Source: Paralichthys olivaceus (Eukaryota; Chordata; Actinopteri; Pleuronectiformes; Paralichthyidae). From it: a stretch of 64,000 nt of DNA. Shown here in pieces: positions 48,797 through 60,756 of the stretch. Where the stretch lies: assembly GCF_024713975.1 (NCBI RefSeq), contig NC_091095.1:4066001-4130000 (forward strand). Direction: 5' to 3'. A program made the translations under genes and the position numbers. Numbering within the stretch: the stretch's first letter is position 1; the number at the start of each line of letters is the position of its first letter. Below the pieces are notes generated by a model. The model made no database searches. It was not told the origin of the DNA and saw only the letters and a list, made by a program, of their open reading frames with translations.

Positions 48797-51700
48797 TTAC
48801 ACCCTTCTCATTATCAACATTTCCGCTGACCTTCCATTTGACTTTCTTTTTGAGTTTTTCAGGTCGTTCATCTGATACTTTGTTCATAGAAATCTCATAT
48901 TTATCTGACTGACCTTCCTCACTCCTCCTCTCACCTCCTCGTTCTCTCCGTTCTTTTGCTCTTGCATCCCACAGCTTGTTATAAAATAAAGTTCTCACTC
49001 AGTTTCCATACACACACACACACGCGCACACACACACACGTGTACACACACGTCTGATCAGTGTTTTTCTTTGAGACGAGTGGAGGCATTAGATCCAGAG
49101 GCAGAGGAAGTATGGGGTTATCAGGGAGTGTCTCTCTTCCTGTCTGCAATTGAAGGACAAAAGGTCCTGCATCTTCTGCAGGAAGCAGAGACATGGACCA
49201 CACATGAGGGGCTGGATGCCTCAGACACTGATTTAAGGAGGGCTGCAGCCAACTATTGTTTTTATAAGTAATTACTTTGCTCGATTCACCGGTTAGTTGT
49301 TTGGTTTGTAAAACAGAACTCTGGACCTTATCTAATGAAAGACGCAGCAGGAGATTGTCTGGGTCAGATTCGTAGAGCAGGTGACATATGTACATGATTT
49401 TTTTGTTTACAGCCAATGTTTCAATTCAGTCTCAGGGCCTGAGTGACATTTTCTCACACTAGTGAAATAGAAGCTGTCGGATGTAAGAAAACTGCATTAA
49501 AATCCACGGCTGCAGCTGAAACTATGACATCTGTCTGCAAGGATGGTAAAAACTTTATGGATGATAGTGGGAGCATCCAAGCGGGAGAGACCCGAGCAGG
49601 CATGGCACATAAACAGCTCCTTGTTTTCATCCTGATATTTTTGTATTCTTTTTGTTTTTGTCTCTCATCAACACGCCCACTCGCTTGTCTGGACATTTTC
49701 CGAGTCTTTTCTCACTTGAACTCATTTTCCAGACATTTTATTTGGGGACTGGTTGGAAAATTTAAACCTCCTTCTGCTCAAATATGCAACTCTTAACCAC
49801 CAACCCTTAAATTAATCAATAACAAAAGTTTAAATTGTAGTTAGAAAGGTTTGTGCAACAGAGTTTCCAGGTTAAGAATAAATCTGAGCTGGTAAAACCC
49901 ACATTTACCATCCTTAGAAACCATCTCATCCATTTATCCAGTTTCTAAACTCCTGCTTGTTTTTCATTCCCATTTGTCTCGTCCTTTGCATTTCTGTGAC
50001 TTACTGTAAAACCCCTCGTGCCATCTGGCAGGGAGTGATGTCATCGGCTGAACCAGGAACAGTTTGTTTCACTGGAAATGCACTGCAATTATCAACGGCT
50101 GGTGGTTTCAGGTCGGCCGTGCACGCAGCTGCTCACACTGAACATTCATTCAGTTTCTCTCCTGCGCTGAAAAGAAACATAAACTGCCTTCAAACGGAAC
50201 GTCTCAGATTTGAGTTACGATATATAGGAAGTAGTGCACACAGTGTGTTTGTTGTGTTTAAATGTTTAAGCTGTGAGAACAGTGCTGCACTGGCAACAAG
50301 GACGCTGCTGCACATGCAAACAATTTAGCAGAAAATTTAAAGCGCAAAATAACAGAGGGAAAAAAATAAGGATGTTGAGAACAACGATATTCAGCTGTAA
50401 ATAAAGGTGGTCGACATGATGTAATGGTTCTGTGGGATTTGTTTAGAATAAGAAGTTTCACCAGACTTGAACTCATCAGACTTTAAACAGACCGTGTGGT
50501 GCTGAATTGAATTGGTGCAGGTTTCCCCTTCAACATCCTGGAAGCGATCAGGTCGTCTCTGTGTGACGATCAGATTCAGAGTCGTGTTCTTCTGCTGATT
50601 CCAGCGTTGAACCTCGTCCCAGTAAAGTTTGAACCAGATTCTATCCAACGTTTTCTCTCAAATCCGCTGCCAAACATGTTCGCTGTCGTCTCCACGAGCC
50701 GAGATATGAACCAGATTTCTGCTCTCGACTGACTTTAATTCAGAATTATATAAATCCTGCTTCGATTATTAATTTATCTTCTGTTCATGTGGGAAACTTT
50801 GGTATCAAATATCAGAAAGACTCTTTTCTCAATTATTTCTGTTTTAATTCGGCAGAAAATTAACACACAGGTTTATGAGAGAGAAATCTAATGTGTGTGT
50901 GTGTGTGTGTGTGTTTGCACAAGACATCTGCTGTGTCAATAAGGCATAGTTTTCTTTGTGGGTGTGTCGATGGCCTCGAGGGTCAGAGTCACGTCCAGAG
51001 TTGCCGTCATTCTCTGTGGTCGATCACGTGACTTCGCCGCTCGGTTTAACTCTTTAATTCACATGAGCTGGATGAAGCGTGAATTCTGACTTTTATGTCT
51101 AATCAGGTTTGAAATTTCCGTCTCGTCACACGAACACATATTCTTGTTTTCAGAATATTTATTAGACAAAAAACACGAAGAATAATCTGAACTTCCACAT
51201 GAATGAATGAATACTGATTAATTCATTGATGAGTCAAAGCAAAAAATGAATTAAAGTATGTGGCTGCTTGGCTTCTTCTTTAGGCCCATGTCTCATCTTC
51301 CAACCAAGTGTCATGGAAATCTATTCAGTCATTTTTGTGTAATCCTGCTGACAAACAAACATCAAACATCCCTTCAAACTATTCAAAAGTCAGTTAATCT
51401 TCTTGTTTATCCACAGAGATTATCCTCAGTGTCAAATTGCAGTTTCTTGAAAATCTGAATTTAATCAATCAATGAATCACCAAAGATTTATTCCATTAAA
51501 CATTTAATGAACATGTAAGTGATGATTTTTCCAAATAAATGTGGAGGTAAGTTTGTCTGCTGCTGAAAAATCCTCTGCAGCAGTTCGACAGCTGAGATGT
51601 TTGTGTGTCTGTGTGTTTGTGGCTTTTCTGGACTCACACACACAAAGATACACAACAACATTAGTTCAGCTCTCCGGCAGCAATCTTCTGTGTGTTTTTG

Positions 51701-54700
51701 GCAGGGAAATGATACAACGAGCCAAACTGTGATTTATGGTTTGTGCATATTTGTGCTCATGCAACACTATCCCTCCTTCCTGCCTCCCTCCTGCAGTCGA
51801 CATACGGGAGATCCGGGAGCTGCGGCTGGGGAAGGGCTCCAGGGATTTTGAGCGCTACCCAGAGGAGGCTCGTAAACTGGACTCTGCTCACTGCTTCATC
51901 GTTCTCTACGGCCTGGAGTTTCGCCTCAGGACGCTAAGTGTGGCCGGTCAGTGTGTGTGTGTGTGTGTACACAAGTAACAACACATTAAAAAGAACAAAA
52001 ACAAATTTAAATGTGAAAATCTCCAAATACATTAATGAAAACTAGATTTCTATATTTCCCCTAAAATGAATCATTTGTTATTTGTCAAATTACTTAAGAA
52101 AAGACAAAAAAAACTTAAAGAACTGCAAAAATGTGCATTTTTATATAATTGCGTAGATAGATTTTTGAAAAAGGCTGATGCTGAAGAGGAATAGTATTTA
52201 TGATGTATTTTCTGTGTGACTTTGCAGCGTTCAGTGAGGAGGAGGTTAACATCTGGGTCACAGGTCTGAACTGGCTGATGATTGACACTCAGAGAGCGCC
52301 GGCTCCGCAGCAGATCGACAGGTGAGCTGTAGGTTTCATCAAATATATTTTATATAATATATATAAAAATAAATCTATAACCTGCCCCCACACACTCCCA
52401 ACACTGGTCTGTATGTACAAAACGTAGACTGTGAGTTAAGATGGATGACATGAAGCCTCCCCAAAAGTGTCTGGTGGCTGCCTTTAGTATAAGGCTTAAA
52501 TCCCACCTCCTCCATGTTAGTGGATGGGACATGGACCAAACCAGAAAGTGCACATCACTTCTCTGAAGACTCTTAATTCAATAAGATGAAATATTGATTG
52601 GAGACATGAACAAGCTTTAGTGAAATGTTTGTGTGTATAAAGAAGAAACTGACATTGTCCTTCACATGTAAAGAAGACGTGTGGTAACCTGGGCCGAAGA
52701 CGAGGCTGCAGAACACGAACATTTGTTTTTGAGTCCAGGTTTCAGAGGCTGTGGTGGGAGCAGGAGAACAGAGGGAGGCTGTGAAGATGTGCAGGAGAAA
52801 ACCAGCGGTTTATATTTGGAGGTGGTCAGCGGAAAGGAACCAGCTAATTCAGTCTGTTTGTGCTCGTTGTGTAAACGAGTGGATCCATCCGCTCAATGTT
52901 TAATTTACAGGGTTTGAAAAATACAGACTGACTCTTTTCTCAGCTTCTACCTGAAACTTTAGCTCATGAGGAGAAAACAGCTTTTGGACATGTGTGTGGA
53001 AATTGTCTTTGTTATTTATGTCTCGATGTGGACAACAGCCAGCGGCCAGAGGCTTTTTCCAGGTTCTCATGTCCGTCCTTCACATTCTTGTGAACATGAT
53101 ATCTCAAAAACACCAAGAGGGAATTTCTTAAATTTTGGTACAAACACTCGGTTAGACTCACTGATTGACTGATTCGATTTTGGTGGTTAAAGGTCAAAGG
53201 TCAAAGTCACGTCGGCCTCACAAGTCATGTTTTTGGCCTCTTGGACATGATATCTCATTTAAGTGACCTCATATGAGTCTGGAAAACATGTATGTAGACT
53301 GAATGCACTGGTTGGTGGAGGCATACAACCACAGGGCGGTGCTTCTATGTGTAATCTACAGTATATAGTCATAGCAGGTGTTGTCTCCCATAATGCATCA
53401 GCTGTCCTTGAGATCTGTTCACTCAGACCAAATTCAGAGGTGGTCTAGGACCTCGAACTACCCACTGACGTCCTCTGTCCCGCTACAACTTCACAATGAC
53501 TCAAGCATTTTTATGCTTATTTGTCCAAATGTTGTTTGTCGTCACAATATCACCACACAGATATTTGTTTTTAACTTTAACTTGAGTGACAATCTGTTTA
53601 ATCTGTCGTCTCCGTCCCTTCGCCTGCAGGTGGCTGAGGAAGCAGTTTGAAGTCATGGACAGGAACCATGAGGGCAGGTGGGTGAGTCGCCACTAAACAT
53701 GTCAACACGCTGGTTTTACTGCAGCCTGTGATGGATGCTGATTGGCCGCTCCGTCACAGCGGGTTGAAAGTGAAACCAGATCCAGATGTGATCAGAGAGC
53801 TCGTTTGGCTCCTGTTGGGGATATGACTTAACGTGCACACTCCGAGCGGCCCACGTGTCACAGGGTCGTTTTCTCCCTTGTCTCTGGCTTCTGTTTGGGT
53901 GGAGGCCACTCCAGGACAAACAGCCTGCCACCGCCTGATAAGGAGCAGGAAGTGATGCGATGGGCTGGGTCTGGGAGAGGGCAACTTCCTGTCTCTTGTG
54001 AAAATAGTAACAGAATCTAGACAGAGGCAAGAGGGAGGAGAGACGCATCGGACCTGACAACAGCGGGTCGTTGACCCCATGAGACCGTCTCTGCCTCTGA
54101 GCACCGACGGCTCACGGTTGCATGTGTTTTATGAATCAACTGAAGTGATTATCCGTGTGCTGAGGTAAAGAGGTCAACGACTCTGCAGGAGAATCTGCTG
54201 CAGCTTTTCTGTAAATACAGTTTTTACAACAGTCCCCGGATGAAACCATGTTTACGTCTGCTGGACGTGGACTTTTATTTGGATTTACACCAAATTGCGT
54301 AAACTCATAAATATCAGTCCCCTGCATGTGCCTAAGGTCTTTCATCGAGATCCATGAGTTGTTCTCTGAGAAACCTACGAAGATTCTGAGAAACGTCTCC
54401 TCGCGTCCTTCCACCAAGTTTCGTTGTAATACGTCAAGTATTTTTTGCGTAATCCAAACAAACAAGGAGTAAAAACATAAATACTTAAAGAATCTCTCCA
54501 CAGTGTCTGATCTGTTTCCAGTTATTTTCAGATTATTTAAATTATCATATTTATGTTTTTATGTATTTCTTATCTTTATTCCAGAGTGTGGTCTTTCTGA
54601 TATTTCGTTGCTCAGACAGATCTCCTGTGCTCCATCTTCAGCTCCTCTGCTCTTTGGTTAAAAAAGAATTCTTGTCTCTTGTTGCCGCTCAAATTTAAAA

Positions 54701-55272
54701 CGGTCGTTCTGCAGCTGAGGCTCATGTTTCAGGAGTGAAAGCCTCAGAGCAACGTTTGTTGTGATAGAACTTTTGAGCTCAGCGAGGTTCACATGGTTCT
54801 ACCATTGTTGTTAAATCCTTGAAGATGAAAACAATGAAAATCACTTGAGTCATTTTAAACATCCTTCACACACAGCGCCACCCTCTGGTGAACACAGAAA
54901 ACATCACTGTCTTCTAGAAGCCTTGTGATCCGTCTGCTTCAGTGAGTTCAGACTGTTGTTAAGTTTGTCTCGTGCTTTTCTTTCCAGCGTCACGGTGAAG
55001 GAAGTGAAAGCTCTGCTGCCTCAGGTCAACTACAGAGTCCCCAACATGCGTTTTCTCAAAGACAAACTACAGGTCGGAGCAGAACGTCTCGTGCACTTTA
55101 AATGTATGTATTTGTCTCCTCTGGGTTTTCTGACGTGACCACGGTGCCGATTTTCTTTCGCACTGACAGGAAGTGGAGGCGAGGAGCGATTTGTCGTACC
55201 CCAACTTTGCACAGCTCTACAGGACGCTCATGTTTGACGCACAGAGGAGTGTGAGTCTCAGTGTTGAGTATT

Positions 55273-55315
<43 letters not shown>

Positions 55316-57758
55316 CACTGAATGGCAGAAAAACTTCTTAAATTCTGTACTTCCAGAAAATTAAAACTCCACCTCAATTAAAAGACCCAATTTAAGTAAA
55401 ACCTTTAACTGAATAAAATAAATAAAACAATAAAAAAAGATGGAGGACTCGTCTCCACTTCTTCTTGCTGCACAAACATGAAGCCGATATTTCTCAGATA
55501 TGAGAGCGGCCATCTTGCACTGATGACATCAGTGGAGTTGGAGTATCAAGGTCTTATAGACCCCCCCTCCCCCCTGCAGTTTTTTATTTCATCTTGAAAT
55601 TGATAAAAATACCCTAAAGTACAGAATTTGAGTATTTCACCAGCACCCTGTTAGTTTCCACGTCTGCACTCGCACCACACGACGCTCACGTTAAGTCTTA
55701 CCTGTCGATGCTTCACCTGGCTCCTCCCACCTGTCCGTCACCTGGTTCCCCCCCCTCTCTGTTCCCAGATTATTGAGCAGCTGGAGCTCTCCTTCCCTCT
55801 GAGGTGAGTCCCTCCTCCTCCACCTTCACCCTCACCCTCACCTCCTCCTCTTCCTTGGCCTCCACTCCCTCATATGCACCCCACCACCGTCCTCCTCTCC
55901 ACACTCAGATCCAGAGGAAGGGAAGGAAACACTTCCATGTGTTTTTCATGTTTTAATAAAAGAGTCAGACCAATAAAAAGTTCAGTATCAGAGTTTACGT
56001 TTGAAGTTATCAAAACTTTTATTTTACAAATAAACAATGCTGAAAAGATTTATGTTGAAATTCTACAATTTCTTTTTCAAGTTCTATATATGTGGTTGTA
56101 TTTGTGTTTGTCTTTAAAGTTTAATAATGACATCTTAAAATATATATGTGTCGACCGATATATCGTTTTGGACATTTTTTACTCCAGTTTTGTCGTGTTG
56201 TGTAGGAACGTGGACAGACCGGAGCTTTGTCAGATCTCTCTCTACGACTTCCAGAAGTTTTTACAGATGGACCAGAAGGTACCGAGCAGATTCAGATCCC
56301 GTCAAAAAACAACAGCTCTCTACAAACTGTGTCTTTGTTCTCACGTCCTCGTCTCGTCTCGTCTCAGGAGTCCTGGGCGTCGGAGCTGAGCCGCGTCAGA
56401 GAGTTTCTGATGGGGTACATGAGGGGGGGCCCACACCCTGAGCCGATGCTTCAACTAGATGAGGTGAAGCAAACGCACAAACGTGCACGGAAACTGAAAT
56501 AAACTCTTCCTTACTTTACTCTGTTTTTTATTTTTCCAGTTCCTGACCTTCCTGTTCTCTAAAGAGAACTCGGTGTGCGACCCTCGACTGTCGCCCGTTG
56601 TTCTCGACGACATGAAGAGACCTCTGTCTCAGTACTGGATCTCCTCCTCACACAACACGTACGTCTCATGGTCTTTACTGTTCTCACACCTCACAGTTAA
56701 AACACAAACTTTTATTTTACAGAATCACCAATGCAGAAAAATATGTGCATTTATTATTATTTTACTTGAGTCCGTTATGTCGTTGTTATTGCAGCTACCT
56801 GACGGGCGACCAGTTTTCCAGTGAATCGTCTCTAGAAGCCTACGCCCGCTGTCTGAGGATGGGCTGCCGCTGCATCGAACGTAAAGAACAAGATTTTTAA
56901 ATCTTGAGAATATAAAATTTTCAGTACAAACCTTTGATTAACTTGTGAGTCGGTGTGAGCACTGCAGGTAAAATTTAAACTGTGTGTTCTGATCCCAGTG
57001 GACTGCTGGGACGGACCGGACGACCTGCCGATCATCTACCACGGCCACACGCTGACCTCCAAGATCAAGTTCCTGGACGTGCTGCACACCATCAAAGAAC
57101 ACGCCTTCGTCACGTCCGAGTGAGTTTGTCGTTGACGGCGTTCACTGTCTCACCAACATAATCCAAAGTAATAACTAACCACAAAAACAGACCTGACAAA
57201 ACGAGTTATCATGTGCGAAGCAGGATTTCCTCTCCTTATTTTAACACCGTTACAACGACTTGTTGTTTATAACCTTCACAGACACACTGACGTTGATTGA
57301 ATTCACTGATTCCTCCGTTTCTTTGCTCCTGAGTTGACGAAGCATCGTCTGTGCAGGTTTCCTGTGATTCTGTCCATCGAGGATCACTGCAGCGTCGTCC
57401 AGCAGAGGAACATGGCCACGCACTTCAAGAAGGTGTTCGGAGACCTGCTGCTCGTCAAGCCCGTCGACAACAACGCAGAGGAGCTTCCTTCACCGCACCA
57501 GCTCCGCAGGAAGATCCTCATCAAGGTGCACACTCACACACACACACACACAGAAGGCCTGTGTTCATTTTCTTCTACTTGACGACCACGCAGACAAATT
57601 GTGAAGAAGCTGTTGTCTCCTTTTATTTTGTGTCTTAGCACAAAAAGCTGGTGGAGGGAACTCTGTACGAGGAGGTGACGTCAGCCAGCTACTCCGAGAA
57701 CGACATCAGCAACTCTCTGAAGAACGGCATCCTTTACCTCGAGGACCCCATCGACCAC

Positions 57759-57811
<53 letters not shown>

Positions 57812-60697
57812 CAGTACACTGGATCACTGCAGTTGTGTTTTTCTGATTTACAGACGTGGACTCCACATTATTTCGTCCTGACCAGTAATAAGATCTACTA
57901 CTCAGAGGAGACGTCTCACTACCAGACGGCTGATGAAGAGGAGGATGACGAAGGAAAAGAGGTGGGGATCTGATGATAATCAAGTTAATGTAATCTCATT
58001 ACATCCAACACGATGATGAAAATATCAGAGTGTGGATTAATTGACTTCTCTGCTTCTCCTTCCTCTTGTCAGGAGCACAACAACAACAACAACAACAACG
58101 AGCAGCACTGCGCCGAGCGTTGGTTCCACGGGAAGCTCGGCGGAGGGCGAGACGGTCGGCAGGTGGCGGAGAAGCTGCTGCAGGAGTACTGCGAGGGCGG
58201 GGCTAAAGACGGCACCTTCCTGGTCAGAGAGAGCGAGACGTTTGTCGGAGACTTCACCCTCTCCTTCTGGTCAGTAACCAAACTCAGGACAATAATAAAA
58301 ACTATTATCAGGTAAAATCAGGGAATGCAGTACAATAAAAGTATATTTCTGGCTTTGATTTAAAGGAACCTCGTCTAATTTCCTCTGGCAGGGTGGAAAA
58401 TAATATATAACGCTGTGCTGCAGCATAATGATGATGCTCATCATTATATTTACTGATTATTTGAAGGGCACAGTGGTTGAAGTGTAATTACCGACTCTCT
58501 CCTGATGCAGGCGCTCCGGTCGCGTCCAGCACTGCAGGATCCACTCACGTCAGGAGTCTGGCTCCACCCGCTTCTACCTGACCGACAACCTGGTGTTCGA
58601 CAGCCTCTACTGCCTCATCTGCCACTACAGGGACACACCGCTGCGCTGCAACGAGTTTGAGATGAGGCTGGGAAACCCCGTCCCCCAACCCAACGCACAC
58701 GAGAGCAGAGAGTGAGTCCCGATGTGACCTGAGGACGATTAAAAGCTGACGTGGAGCCGGAGGGAAGTGAGGATTAAAAGTTTTTCTGTTTCTCAGGTGG
58801 TATCACTCCAGTCTGTCCCGGGTTCAGGCCGAACACATGCTTATGCGTGTTCCCAGAGACGGAGCGTTCCTGGTGCGAAAACGAAGCGAACACAACTCCT
58901 TCGCCATCTCGTTCAGGTAAAACACGTTTAATCACATTATGAGACTAGAAACTAACAGTAGAGCTCAAACCTCACCAACACTCCCTTTAATTCACTCAGG
59001 CTGCAGCAGATTACACAAACTCATAAATGTAAATCATTGAAAATGTAAAAAAAACGTCCTATCACACAATTTTAAACAAATCCTGGATCTGTAACTGCAA
59101 ATAATCTGGTTTCTGCTCAGTGTGAAAACAGTGGAAGACTGAAAATGACCTAATAACTAAACAACTTTTATATTATGTGTGTGCGTGTGCAGGGCTGAGG
59201 GTAAGATCAAACACTGCCGTATCCAGCAGGAGGGACGTCTCTTCATGCTCGGCAGTTCAGCAGAGTTTGAGAGTCTGGTGGATCTGGTGAGCTACTACGA
59301 GAAACATCCGCTTTACCGCAAGATGAGGCTCCGCTACCCGATCAACGAGGACACTCTGGACCGGATGGGAACCACGGTCAGTCACACGCGATACTTCAGG
59401 AGCAAATCACCGTTTTAGTCCTTTTTCAATGAGAATCAACAAGAAAACAAACTCACAAAGTGCAAATAAACAATGCGACAGTGCAAAGTTGAAGTTGGCT
59501 CCTTCTGTCCACATGTTTTCAGAAACTGTTTAAAAACCGACATGATCTTAAAACAGCAGCGACTGAAGTAACCTCTGTCATTTGTTGTGTGTTCGTCAGG
59601 AGCTCGACTACGGAGCTCTGTACGAAGTCCGCACGCCTCATTTCTACGTGGAGGCCAATAAGATGCCCACAGCTCGGGTCAGTAACTTTCATCAGCTCAT
59701 GAATGATTTTCATCCTTTGAACGATCCTGTTTTCTTTAAACTCTGTTCTTTGTCTCTGGAATCACGTACGTAACTATTTTTTCCGTCTCAGTGTACGGTC
59801 AAAGCTCTGTACGACTATCGGGCTCAGAGAGAAGACGAGCTCTGTTTCCCCAAACAGGCGCTCATCCTCAACGTGGACAAGCAGGAGGGCGGCTGGTGAG
59901 CGACACTCGCCGTGCACGTGACTTCCTGTGGGTCGTGCAGACGCTCGTCACTGACCTCTGACCTCTCTTCAGGTGGCTAGGAGATTACGGTGGGAAGAAG
60001 CAGCTGTTGTTTCCTGCAAACTACGTGGAGGAGGTTCCCAGTTCCCCCACCAGAGAGCAGGAGGACGTGGTGGGTTCTGGTTCTGATGTTGAAGCGTGTG
60101 TGAAACGGTTTATTTCATTTATTTATTCAAACATCAGTGTGTGTTTGTTTTGCCTCAGTCGACAGAGAACAGTCCTCTGGGAACTTTCCTCAAGGGCTTC
60201 ATCGACGTTCCCTCCGGCCACGTGGGTGAGTTCAGGAAACAAAGAGCGGATTTACAGACAAACCTAAATCTAAACACTTCTGTAGAATACAGCAATGACA
60301 TTTTATATCAGAAGGTCAAGCTGCAGGTGCAGTTACTGCAGCTACACATACCATAAAACCACGCCCCCTGCAGGCTACATCACTGAACTGTTGCATTTTG
60401 CACATGCAGTCTCAAAAAACTACGAAAAAGATTTAATTTAAATTTCAGTTTCCTTTTCTTACAAATCGCTCTCCTCTCCTCTGTCTCTGTCCTCCCCCCG
60501 TCTCCCCTCCTCCTCCAGTGGTTCATAAAGACGGCAAAAATTCGCGGCCGTACGTCTTCACCATCCACTCGCAGCATCTCTCCTCTCACCCGGTGCAGAC
60601 GCTGGACGTGGCGGCCGACAGTCTGGAGGATCTGACCAGCTGGGTCGCCAAGATCAGAGAGGCTGCGCAGAACGCTGACGCACGGGTCAGTGTGACC

Positions 60698-60756
<59 letters not shown>

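Larger units (their letters stand above)
46398..51796 (+). other. PLC-gamma intron 1
   Basis: This 5.4-kb intron has a gtaagt donor and an ctcctgcag acceptor. It holds CA microsatellites (48508-48559, 48757-48795, 49012-49038), a MITE-like fragment near 47897-47985, a GT run near 50895-50914 and a dispersed-repeat fragment near 51285-51365. No additional coding exon was recognised. Confidence 0.7.
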
